Below the pieces are notes generated by a model, which saw only the letters and a list, made by a program, of their open reading frames with translations, had not been told where the DNA came from and made no database searches. 64,000 nt of DNA from Chitinophaga niastensis (GTDB taxonomy: Bacteria > Bacteroidota > Bacteroidia > Chitinophagales > Chitinophagaceae). The translations under genes were made by a program, and so were the position numbers. The stretch's first letter is position 1. Each line of letters begins with the position of its first letter. Of this stretch, positions 6,849 through 14,256 are shown piece by piece. The stretch is taken from positions 620,001 to 684,000 of the forward strand of contig NZ_PYAW01000003.1 of assembly GCF_003014755.1 (NCBI RefSeq), given 5' to 3'.

Positions 6849-7340
6849 CTACCTTACAGCAGACTGAAATTTCTTTTCATCTGCAGTTCTCGGGGTGTCT
6901 GTACTGTTCGGCTGGCCTTTACCTGTAGTGATCAAGCTCAATAAACTTTGCTGTACATATTGGCTCCATGCATTTGAACAGATATCAAAACATTCATATT
7001 CGGGAACTAAACCCAGGTGAGTAAAGCGGATTTGTGTTTTGTTATCCTTTTCAGAGATTTCAAAACTAATTTTTGTGCCTGTCCATTCGCTTTTGTCTTT
7101 AGTAAACTTAAAATAATTGTACTTAACAAACCAAACGACTTTTTCGTTGGGAATGACTTCTATTAATTTCATCTGGCAATAATGGACATCTCCGTAATGA
7201 TATGTAAACTCATCATTGAGTTTGTCTGTACTGCCTTCAATTTCTTCTGACCACCACCCGCGAACATTATTGATAGCATTGAATGCTTCTTCCGGAGTTT
7301 GGTCTACCAGCAGTGTAGTGCTAAAATCTGATGTAGTCAT
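6849..7340 (-). CDS. SRPBCC (AHSA1-type) domain protein, twin B
   Basis: 163 residues from MTTSDFSTTLLVDQTPEEAF at 7340; an earlier in-frame Met at 7451 would run through the promoter region and is unlikely. Its core follows twin A step for step (INNVRGWWSEEIEGSTDKLN, YHYGDVHYCQMKLIEVIP, NKTQIRFTHLGLVPEYECF). A non-conserved C-terminal tail NSTDTPRTADEKKFQSAVR is absent from twin A. It is divergent from the GlxA-type regulator at 7480, with 139 bp between starts, suggesting that the regulator controls it. Tandem duplication is the simplest origin of the twins. Confidence 0.88.
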   Translation of the reverse strand: MTTSDFSTTLLVDQTPEEAFNAINNVRGWWSEEIEGSTDKLNDEFTYHYGDVHYCQMKLIEVIPNEKVVWFVKYNYFKFTKDKSEWTGTKISFEISEKDNKTQIRFTHLGLVPEYECFDICSNAWSQYVQQSLLSLITTGKGQPNSTDTPRTADEKKFQSAVR

Positions 7341-7432
7341 TTTATTTATGATTTTGGGTTCTGGGATTTTTATACAGCAAAGGTATTGTCTAAATACTAC
7401 ATAATTAGCGGGCAAAATGGACTTTTTATCGG

Positions 7433-7470
7433 GTTGATTTGGACAAAACAATCAGTTACCTTTGTCCAAA
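7433..7470 (+). promoter_or_regulatory. Promoter with overlapping operator for the GlxA-type regulator
   Basis: A TTG at 7433-7435 and TACCTTTG at 7457-7464, 21 bp apart, fit the Bacteroidota sigma consensus TTTG-N19-21-TAnnTTTG. A perfect inverted repeat TTTGGACAAA (7438-7447) / TTTGTCCAAA (7461-7470) overlaps the -7 element, so a dimer bound there would block or tune the promoter. The ATG at 7480 leaves a very short leader. Autoregulation by the downstream gene is inference. Confidence 0.65.
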
Positions 7471-7479
7471 GATTTTACA

Positions 7480-8463
7480 ATGAAACAAGTGACTATAGTT
7501 GTCCCAAAAGGGATCGCCACTAACCTGAGCAGTATAACGGGTTCATTTGAAATCCTGACCAGTGCAAATGAGTATTGGCAAAAGATAGGAAACAAGCCAA
7601 TGATTGAAGTCCGTATAGCAGGTTTTATGACAGAACTGAAATTGGATGCCGGCTTCTTTTCGATTTATCCTGTAAATATTAAGGAAATAAAAAAAACCGA
7701 CCTGCTGATTATACCTTCCCTTTCCAGCGATCATGATAATGTAATTAAAGAGAATGCAGCACTTATTACCTGGATCATGGAGCAATATAAAAGTGGTGCT
7801 GAAATTGCGAGTATTTGTACAGGTGCATTTTTGCTGGCCGCTGCCGGCATACTGGAAGGAAAAACCTGTTCCACTCACTGGAATGCGGCAACCGATTTTA
7901 GGCGGCTGTTTCCAAACGTTCATCTTCAAATTGATAAACTGATTACTGTTGAAGAGGGCATATACACCAACGGTGGTGCATACTCATTTTTGAACCTGAT
8001 ACTTTTCTTAGTTGAAAAATATTTTGACAGGGATACGGCTATCTTCTGCTCAAAAATTTTTCAGATTGATATTGAAAGATCATCGCAATCAGCTTTTTTC
8101 ATTTTTCAAACGCAGAAGAACCATGGTGATGAATTGATTTGCCAGGCGCAAACTTATATTGAAGAAAATTTGAGCGAAAAAATTTCTTTCGAGGAACTGG
8201 CCTCAAAACTTGCGATTAGCAGACGAAATTTTGACAGACGCTTTATCAAAGCTACTGGCAATACCCCTGTGGAATATTTGCAGCGTGTAAAAGTAGAAGT
8301 TGCAAAAAGAACTTTAGAAAAAGGCAGGAAAAGCATTTTTGAGGTAATGAATGAAGTAGGCTATTCAGATGATAAAGCATTCAGAGAAGTGTTTAAAAAA
8401 ATAACAGGCTTATCGCCTTTGGATTACAGAGTGAAGTATAATAAGAAAGCCGTTTTGGTATAG
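7480..8463 (+). CDS. GlxA-type transcriptional regulator (DJ-1/PfpI-like domain plus AraC helix-turn-helix)
   Basis: 327 residues. The N-terminal half (about 1-195) is a class I glutamine-amidotransferase-like fold with the elbow ASICTGAFLLAAAG and CSTHW, and the substrate-loop-like VEEGIYTNGGAYSF. The C-terminal 100 residues form two helix-turn-helices of the AraC/XylS type (ISFEELASKLAISRRNFDRR, then SIFEVMNEVGYSDDKAFREV and FKKITGLSPLDYR). Proteins of this build are transcription activators whose first domain senses a metabolite. I take ATG at 7480 rather than the TTG at 7462, since 7462 lies inside the -7 element and operator. It is divergent from the twin SRPBCC genes. Confidence 0.92.
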   Translation: MKQVTIVVPKGIATNLSSITGSFEILTSANEYWQKIGNKPMIEVRIAGFMTELKLDAGFFSIYPVNIKEIKKTDLLIIPSLSSDHDNVIKENAALITWIMEQYKSGAEIASICTGAFLLAAAGILEGKTCSTHWNAATDFRRLFPNVHLQIDKLITVEEGIYTNGGAYSFLNLILFLVEKYFDRDTAIFCSKIFQIDIERSSQSAFFIFQTQKNHGDELICQAQTYIEENLSEKISFEELASKLAISRRNFDRRFIKATGNTPVEYLQRVKVEVAKRTLEKGRKSIFEVMNEVGYSDDKAFREVFKKITGLSPLDYRVKYNKKAVLV

Positions 8464-8558
8464 CGTATCCGGCCCCGGGACGTTTCATTATGTATAGGAG
8501 GTAACAATTTAGCCCATCCGTTGATATACCTGTACATAACACCCAAACATACCCGATT

Positions 8559-9902
8559 ATGAAAATAATAACTACTACCATCGCACTTATAATTTACAGT
8601 ACTATGCACCTCGCTGCACAGGAAAGCAGGCCAGGACAACCCATCAAAGGTATTATTGTAAAGGGAGGTAAAAATCCCGGAGGAAATATCTCACTTACCA
8701 CCAATATGGGCTCCTCCCCTTCAAGCGGTGTATCCAATGCTTTAAGTTTTAATCCTAATGTAGGGCTGGAATTATTTTGGGGTGGATTTGGTATTGGTGC
8801 AGATGCAGGTACATTTACCAGCGAAACGGATATGGACTTCGGTAAATATGTAGCTCCTTTAAAAGGGAAGGACATATTCGCCATCAGCAATACCCGCAGT
8901 AAATGGACCAGTACTTATGTCCTCGCCGGCCCTCAATATACCTTCAGAAAAAGGCCAGGTGCATTGGCACTTACCCTCTCTTTAAAAGGAGGAATTACAC
9001 ACCGTAGTACTCCGGAACTGATGGTAAAGGATAATATTTCCGGAAGCAATGTAGCTGCTTACACACCTCCGGCTGATGAGCAAAAAAATGTTTTTACTAT
9101 TAAGCCCGGGTTAAACCTTGCTTACGGAATTACAAGCAGATTGTCTGTTAATGCCAATGTGCAGTGTCTCCTGCAACCAACACAAAAGGAAGCAGTCATA
9201 ACATACAAAGACCTTGGGAACATAGATTTTAGCGAGGATGCAAAAATAGTAAGCGCCCAGATTTCAAAGCAACCTTATATTACCAGTAATACCAAAGGGC
9301 CCGATAAATACATGAGTGCAGGAATAGGCATCAGCTATACCTTCAGAAAGGGTCGTACCGATGAAGGGAACGCAGGAAAAAGACGTCACTACAAGGGCAA
9401 AGTCACAAGACCCGGTAGCTTCGACTTCCAGGTAGCGCCTATCACAGACAGTACCGTAACAGGTGGTTCAGCCTCAGGAGCAGCGGAAGAAAAACGCACT
9501 TATACCGCTGGCCACAAGAACGAAGAACAGCCAGCAGCAAAGGGTATTACTGAAAAAGGTGTTTCCCGTCCACATAAACAGGATGTTGCATTTTTAAACA
9601 CCCTGTTTATAGATAACGGAAACGGGAAAGAATTAGATCCCAAACTTTTTAAGCAGGTAACAGAAGACCGTGACTTAAAAGGGATGAAAGTTTCTTTCAA
9701 AAAAGATCATAAAATATATAAATATCTGGGTGATCAGGATCGTATTGTGGAAATACTGAAATCCGCCAATCGTCCAGCCGGCTGTAAAGATTGTACCACC
9801 AGGGAATGTAACGGGAAGGTATATGAGTGTGCCTGTGTAAACAGCTTTTGTTATTGTATTATTTGTGTAGAAATAACAAAACTGAGTGAACTGGCGGAAT
9901 AG
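8559..9902 (+). CDS. Secreted/outer-membrane beta-barrel-like protein with Cys-rich tail
   Basis: A 447-residue protein with a signal peptide (MKIITTTIALIIYSTMHLAA, then Q). Residues 25-270 show alternating beta strands of an outer membrane barrel: VGLELFWGGFGIGADAGTF, YVLAGPQYTFRKRPGALALT, PGLNLAYGITSRLSVNANVQ and AGIGISYTFRKG. After a low-complexity linker come about 100 residues with KMKVSFKKDHKIYKYLGDQ-like soluble sequence (actual start GMKVSFKKDHK) and a tail with nine Cys among about 25 residues (CKDCTTREC, YECACVNSFCYCIICVE). The Cys cluster is unusual for a periplasm-facing tail and could bind metal or form disulfides. No named family is recognised. It has its own terminator. Confidence 0.7.
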   Translation: MKIITTTIALIIYSTMHLAAQESRPGQPIKGIIVKGGKNPGGNISLTTNMGSSPSSGVSNALSFNPNVGLELFWGGFGIGADAGTFTSETDMDFGKYVAPLKGKDIFAISNTRSKWTSTYVLAGPQYTFRKRPGALALTLSLKGGITHRSTPELMVKDNISGSNVAAYTPPADEQKNVFTIKPGLNLAYGITSRLSVNANVQCLLQPTQKEAVITYKDLGNIDFSEDAKIVSAQISKQPYITSNTKGPDKYMSAGIGISYTFRKGRTDEGNAGKRRHYKGKVTRPGSFDFQVAPITDSTVTGGSASGAAEEKRTYTAGHKNEEQPAAKGITEKGVSRPHKQDVAFLNTLFIDNGNGKELDPKLFKQVTEDRDLKGMKVSFKKDHKIYKYLGDQDRIVEILKSANRPAGCKDCTTRECNGKVYECACVNSFCYCIICVEITKLSELAE

Positions 9903-9933
9903 TTAAAACAGGAACCAATTCCTCTTAAAATGA

Positions 9934-9970
9934 AAAGTCGCATAAATCGTAGGGTTTATGCGACTTTCTT
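9934..9970 (+). terminator. Terminator after the Cys-tailed barrel gene
   Basis: AAAGTCGCATAAA pairs perfectly with TTTATGCGACTTT over an 8-base loop, followed by CTTAATTT. Confidence 0.8.
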
Positions 9971-10110
9971 AATTTATTAAGATAGAAGAATACACCCTGA
10001 GTATAGACCTGAAGCCCTAAATGTTGGTCAAAATTTTAAAAAGTATCACCCCGTTATTAATCAAAGTTCTCTAATGCTATTCCCAAAAATGTAAAAATAT
10101 TTCTAAAATA

Positions 10111-10131
10111 ATACCAAATGGTATATTTTTG
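10111..10131. promoter_or_regulatory. Palindrome overlapping the SDR promoter -7 element
   Basis: ATACCA-AA-TGGTAT (10111-10124) directly abuts TATTTTTG (10124-10131), a good match to TAnnTTTG. It shares half-site TATACC/GGTATA logic with the perfect palindrome at 10173-10192. Confidence 0.6.
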
Positions 10132-10172
10132 TGTCAAATCTCTTTTGGGGGATTTAAAAATTTTTCTTCATA

Positions 10173-10192
10173 AATATACCGATCGGTATATT
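10173..10192. promoter_or_regulatory. Perfect 20-bp palindromic operator upstream of SDR
   Basis: The 20 bases AATATACCGATCGGTATATT are their own reverse complement and end 13 bp before the ATG. The shape suits a TetR-family dimer, but no such regulator gene is encoded next to it. Confidence 0.65.
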
Positions 10193-10205
10193 AAAATATA
10201 TAAGT

Positions 10206-10946
10206 ATGAAAATATCAGGTAATACGGTGCTGATCACCGGTGGCAGTGCAGGTATTGGTCTTGAAATAGCCAGATTATTATCTCATAATAATCATGTTAT
10301 TATTACCGGCAGAGATCCTGAAAGACTGGCACAGGCAGCCAAACAGCTGAAGAATGTGACTGCTATTGTATGTGATGTAACAAAAGAAAAGGAAGTAAAC
10401 AAATTGGTGAAATCTTTACAGGATGATTTTCTTCAACTGAATATGCTCATCAATAATGCAGGTCGTGCTTTTGTATACCGGTTATCAGCCAGCGCAAATG
10501 CCTTTGAAAAAGCAACAGATGAAATGCTGACCAATTATTTTGCTATCATTAGTCTGACAGAAAAATTGCTGCCCTTACTGAGTCAGCAAACGGAGGCAGC
10601 TATTGTTAATGTTTCTTCTATTGTAGCATTGGTTCCAAGTGCTCGCACTCCAACTTATGCAGCGAGCAAAGCGGCTTTACATTCGTATACACAAACGTTG
10701 CGACTCACACTGGCACCACAAAAAAATATCAGCGTTTTTGAACTGATGCCGCCGTTGGTAAACACTGATTTCTCGCAGGAAATTGATGGCCACAGGGGCA
10801 TACCAGCAAAAGAAGTGGCGGAATGTTTACTCAACGCACTGGAAAAAAATGATTATGAAATTCATGTTGGTCAAACCGCACAAATTTACCAACTGCTGCA
10901 ATCTTCTCCCGCGAATGCCTTGCTGGCAATGAATCCTACAAAGTGA
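10206..10946 (+). CDS. SDR family oxidoreductase (DltE-like)
   Basis: 246 residues of classical short-chain dehydrogenase: nucleotide-binding TGGSAGIGLEIARLL near 11-25, ITGRDPERL for cofactor choice, the NNAGRA motif near 85-90, active Ser in VNVSSIVAL near 140, and YAASKAALHSYTQTLRLTL with the Tyr-Lys pair near 156-160. The GR after the second strand favours NADP(H). A short C-terminus ends SSPANALLAMNPTK, like DltE-type SDRs. The substrate is unknown. It stands alone between two strong palindromes upstream and a palindromic terminator, which indicates tight repression and induction by a ligand-responsive regulator encoded elsewhere. Confidence 0.92.
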   Translation: MKISGNTVLITGGSAGIGLEIARLLSHNNHVIITGRDPERLAQAAKQLKNVTAIVCDVTKEKEVNKLVKSLQDDFLQLNMLINNAGRAFVYRLSASANAFEKATDEMLTNYFAIISLTEKLLPLLSQQTEAAIVNVSSIVALVPSARTPTYAASKAALHSYTQTLRLTLAPQKNISVFELMPPLVNTDFSQEIDGHRGIPAKEVAECLLNALEKNDYEIHVGQTAQIYQLLQSSPANALLAMNPTK

Positions 10947-10977
10947 GGAAAAGGCCGGAGATCTCCGGCCTTTTCCT
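10946..10977. terminator. Bidirectional palindromic terminator
   Basis: AGGAAAAGGCCGGAGA and TCTCCGGCCTTTTCCT are perfect 16-bp arms with no spacer, overlapping the end of the SDR gene. The core matches the GCCGGAGAT hairpins at 681 and 1198. Confidence 0.85.
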
Positions 10978-11176
10978 GATCAAAAATTCAGGGAATTACA
11001 TAACTAACAAAATTGCCGCTTCCCGTATTGCAGCAGGCAGCAGGCAGCAGGCACAATTGATCTGAAAAACAATATGGCAGAGACAGGAATGATGCCCGCA
11101 GCGACCGCCAGTTTTAACTTAAATTATCAAGCCTTGGTATCATATTTGGTTTATACAGGTTATAAAACAATATTTT

Positions 11177-11743
11177 ATGAAAAAGATACTGTTTATCACC
11201 TGTGTAACAGTACTTGCCTTTGTTTTCGGACATCAGGTCAGTGCACAGGTCCGCGTAAATATAAATATTGGTAGTCAGCCTGTATGGGGGCCAACCGGAT
11301 ACGACTACGCCCAATATTATTACATGCCGGATATAGATGCCTATTACTATATACCCGACCGCCAGTTTGTTTACCTGGAAGGTAATCGCTGGGTTTTTGG
11401 GGCTTCATTACCAAGCAGATACAATTATGATTTATACCGTGGCTACAAAGTAGTGATTAACGATCCCCGCCCTTATTTACGCCCGGATATTTACAGAGAA
11501 AGATATGGCAGATACAGAGGCTGGTATGGCAGACAACCTGTCATCCGGGATAGCCGTGATGAAAGGTATTACGGCAATGACAACTGGAGGAAATACAATG
11601 AAGGCAACAACAATGATCATGGAGACAGACACGGAGGCGATCATGGCAACGGCCGCGGGCATGGTGACGAACATGACAACGGGCATGGTCATGGAGAGGG
11701 ACATGACAATGGTCACGGACATGGACACGACCATAATGACTAA
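11177..11743 (+). CDS. Secreted protein with His/Gly/Asp-rich tail
   Basis: 188 residues. A signal peptide (MKKILFITCVTVLAFVFGHQ, then VSAQ) precedes a Tyr- and Arg-rich domain with the pattern YYMPDIDAYYYIPDRQFVYL and GNRWVFGASLPSRY, seen in small exported Bacteroidota proteins. From about residue 140 it becomes a repetitive tail with about 15 His in GHGHG/DNGHGHGE units. Poly-His/Asp tails of this kind bind divalent metals such as Zn, Ni or Cu in other proteins, so extracytoplasmic metal buffering is possible but not shown. The low-complexity tail keeps the other frames open and produces long spurious frames there. Upstream at 11031-11052 lies a short tandem repeat of AGGCAGC. Confidence 0.75.
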   Translation: MKKILFITCVTVLAFVFGHQVSAQVRVNINIGSQPVWGPTGYDYAQYYYMPDIDAYYYIPDRQFVYLEGNRWVFGASLPSRYNYDLYRGYKVVINDPRPYLRPDIYRERYGRYRGWYGRQPVIRDSRDERYYGNDNWRKYNEGNNNDHGDRHGGDHGNGRGHGDEHDNGHGHGEGHDNGHGHGHDHND

Positions 11744-11815
11744 CAGTGGCATGGCTTCACATATCGCTTATGAAAAAAACAGCGTAAATTGTATGTACAC
11801 TTAAACGCTATTGTT

Positions 11816-12235
11816 ATGTCTAAAACGATTGTTCAGGATGTGCTGTTCAAGAACACCACCCCTAAAGACCTTTATGACATCTATATGGACGCAGGCAAGC
11901 ATTCAGTGGCTACCGGGGCACCTGCAGAAATTACCGCCACAGAAGGCAGTAGCTACTCCGCTCATAGTGGGTACATAACCGGTAAAAATCTCCAGTTGAT
12001 CCCCAATCGCCTGATTGTGCAAACATGGAGAGCCCAAAGCTGGTCCGGCGATGATATTGATTCTACATTCATCATTTCCCTGGAGCAACAAGGAAATGAC
12101 GTAATGCTGCATGCAATACATGCCAATGTTCCCAACGATGCTTATGATGACCTGGATAGCGGATGGAAAAAAATGTACTGGGAACCGTGGAAATTATATC
12201 TTGCCGGAACACCTATTGCAAAAGCAGCTATGTAG
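11816..12235 (+). CDS. SRPBCC (AHSA1-type) domain protein
   Basis: 139 residues from MSKTIVQDVLFKNTTPKDLY; the earlier in-frame Met at 11789 adds residues not seen in the fold. It shows KNTTPKDLYDIYMDAGKHS near 11-29, GYITGKNLQLIPNRLIVQTW near 50-69, DIDSTFIISLEQQGNDVMLH near 78-97, and a closing helix WKKMYWEPWKLYLAG. It lacks catalytic motifs and should bind a small hydrophobic ligand. It sits 70 bp after the His-rich gene on the same strand and converges with the LytTR operon, whose last gene ends 37 bp away. Confidence 0.88.
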   Translation: MSKTIVQDVLFKNTTPKDLYDIYMDAGKHSVATGAPAEITATEGSSYSAHSGYITGKNLQLIPNRLIVQTWRAQSWSGDDIDSTFIISLEQQGNDVMLHAIHANVPNDAYDDLDSGWKKMYWEPWKLYLAGTPIAKAAM

Positions 12236-12271
12236 GTAAGGCAACCACCGCATACTATTGCTTCAGATGGA

Positions 12272-12973
12272 TTAAACTGTTTTAATTGTTTTATAAACAT
12301 ACGCTTTATAGCTGTCACCGATGGGCAGTTCAAGGCTGCCCATCTCAATATCGCTGGCCGTAAAAGCGGTGATATGTTTAAGGTTGACGATAAATGAACG
12401 ATGAATCCTTAAAAACCCTTTACTGGTCAGTTCTTTGTCCAGGTCACCTATTTTATATTTGGCGGTAATTACCTTTTCTTTTGTATGCACTTTGATATAA
12501 TCTTTCAGGCTTTCTGCGTATATGATATCCTGCAGGTCTATTTTGAAATACTTATAACCGGATTTTATATAGATGAATTGCGGTTCCGAAGAGGACAACA
12601 GGTTGGGAGCCGCCTGATTGCTGATTCGCAGATAACGCTCTATTGCTTTAAAAAAGCGGTCAAAGGTGACTGGCTTTAAGAGATAATCCACTACGTCCAG
12701 CTCGAAGCCATCCAGGGCGTATTCGCGGTAGGCAGTGGTCAGGATAGTCCTGGGTGGCTTATGCATGGTTTTCAGCAACGCTAACCCTGATATTTTGGGC
12801 ATCCGGATATCCAGGAAGAGGAGATCGATATCCTGTGTATTTAAAATTTCAAGTGCCTTGATTGCATTGTTACAGGTACCTACTATCTCAAAAAAATCCA
12901 GCTGCTCTAAATGCTTTTGCAAAAGCTTTATCGCTAAAGGCTCATCATCAACCAGCAGACAGCGTATTTTCAT
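12272..12973 (-). CDS. LytTR-family response regulator
   Basis: 233 residues. The receiver domain (1-120) has the acidic pair in LLVDDEPLA, phospho-acceptor Asp55 in LLFLDIRMP, and the conserved Lys in DYLLKPV. The LytTR DNA-binding domain (about 135-233) has FIYIKSGYKYFKIDLQDIIY, ESLKDYIKVHTKEKVIT and FLRIHRSFIVNLKHITAF. It is phosphorylated by the sensor kinase encoded just upstream, with only a five-base gap between kinase stop and regulator start. LytTR domains bind pairs of short direct repeats about two helical turns apart. The divergent TonB-dependent receptor gene at 14257 is the most likely local target. Confidence 0.95.
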   Translation of the reverse strand: MKIRCLLVDDEPLAIKLLQKHLEQLDFFEIVGTCNNAIKALEILNTQDIDLLFLDIRMPKISGLALLKTMHKPPRTILTTAYREYALDGFELDVVDYLLKPVTFDRFFKAIERYLRISNQAAPNLLSSSEPQFIYIKSGYKYFKIDLQDIIYAESLKDYIKVHTKEKVITAKYKIGDLDKELTSKGFLRIHRSFIVNLKHITAFTASDIEMGSLELPIGDSYKAYVYKTIKTV

Positions 12974-12978
12974 TTTGA

Positions 12979-14064
12979 TCAGGTTATTACATCAATCAGG
13001 AGGGTTACCGTATAAAAAGTTTCTGTTTGTGTGATAGCTAAGGTATGCCTTTCAGGATAAATCAACTCCAATTGCTGCTTTAAATTTGATAACCCGATCT
13101 TACCATTCAGCTCCTCACCGGGCTTTGTGTTAAAGGAATTAGCAACGATAAAACTAAAGGCAGTTTTACCAGCCTGCAGATCAATATCTATAACCGGATT
13201 CCCTATATCCTCGCTGGCACCATGCTTAAATGCATTTTCAACAATGGATAACAGGATCAATGGTGGAATGGGTATATCCTGCTCAATACGGGTATTAAAA
13301 TTCACTTTCAGGCGGTCATCGTACCTTAATTTCTCTAATCCAATGTAATTATTTAATAAATCGATTTCACCTGAAAGCGGTACATACAAACTATTGCAAC
13401 GATACAGAATATAATCTAAAATTTCTGATAACCTGCCTATGGAAGCAGAAGTTACCGGTGAGTTACTTAATGAAAGCGAATAGATATTGTTTAAAGTATT
13501 AAATAAAAAATGAGGATTCAATTGTGTTTTTAACAACTTCAACTCTGTTTCGGCCTTTTCCTTTTCCAGGGAGAGGGCACGCTTTTGTATTTTATATTGA
13601 TCTGCCAATAGCTTTATAAACAAAAAAACAAATGCTACAGAAAAGATCCGGAAGAAATAAACGTATACCAACTTAGGAACATTCGTAAAAATTTCATAGA
13701 ACGTTTCCCAATTTTTAGGCGCCTGTCCGGCCATTGGTTCTGCAATATGTATAGTGATAACCCTGGCCAGCACACAAATAAGGTAACTACCGATAAAAAA
13801 ATAAATAAATGTCTCCGGATATTTTCTCCTTAAAAAAAATTTCGGAATGATTAAATAAGCTAAGAAATAAGCAGCCATTATTTGTGTCACCAGCAATAAT
13901 CCACAATCGGCTAACGTAAAAAGAAAAGAAAAATGAAGCTGGTGGTGGTCATAATAATATTTGTTTTCACTGACCGACAACAAGAGTAACACCCCCCAAA
14001 AAAGCAGGTGGCTTAGCACAACATGTTCTTTATTATAACTAATGATCTTTTCGAGAAATTTCAT
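12979..14064 (-). CDS. LytS/YehU-type sensor histidine kinase
   Basis: 361 residues. Four membrane helices occupy about residues 15-155 (VVLSHLLFWGVLLLL, LADCGLLLVTQIMAAYFLAY, FIYFFIGSYLICVLA, FRIFSVAFVFLFIKLL) with almost no periplasmic domain, so the signal is probably sensed in the membrane. The linker helix QYKIQKRALSLEKEKAETEL leads to the His_kinase box LKTQLNPHFLFNTLNNIYSL with His185 as phosphorylation site. The N box is LSIVENAFKHGA and the ATP lid region NGKIGLSNLKQQLELIYP. It forms an operon with the LytTR regulator and is divergent from the receptor gene at 14257. Confidence 0.95.
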   Translation of the reverse strand: MKFLEKIISYNKEHVVLSHLLFWGVLLLLSVSENKYYYDHHQLHFSFLFTLADCGLLLVTQIMAAYFLAYLIIPKFFLRRKYPETFIYFFIGSYLICVLARVITIHIAEPMAGQAPKNWETFYEIFTNVPKLVYVYFFRIFSVAFVFLFIKLLADQYKIQKRALSLEKEKAETELKLLKTQLNPHFLFNTLNNIYSLSLSNSPVTSASIGRLSEILDYILYRCNSLYVPLSGEIDLLNNYIGLEKLRYDDRLKVNFNTRIEQDIPIPPLILLSIVENAFKHGASEDIGNPVIDIDLQAGKTAFSFIVANSFNTKPGEELNGKIGLSNLKQQLELIYPERHTLAITQTETFYTVTLLIDVIT

Positions 14065-14256
14065 GGCAGCTCAATTATACTATTTTTCCGGCTATCATCG
14101 GGTCATAGTAGACGAACAAGCGAAACTACCGCCTGAATCACTACCCTCTGCCCTTCAAAACGGGTTTATCATGCGGATAGTGCGTTATGACGATGATGCA
14201 GTTGTATATATCACCTGCTCAATTTTCAGGTTCATATAATCGCGATCATTGGGTAA

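Noticed and set aside
7462..7479. TTG at 7462 as start of the GlxA-type gene
   Set aside because: It lies in the -7 element and operator; the ATG at 7480 matches the fold start.
11477..11804. Long frames on both strands over the His-rich tail
   Set aside because: They are produced by the repetitive Gly/His/Asp codons of the true gene in another phase.
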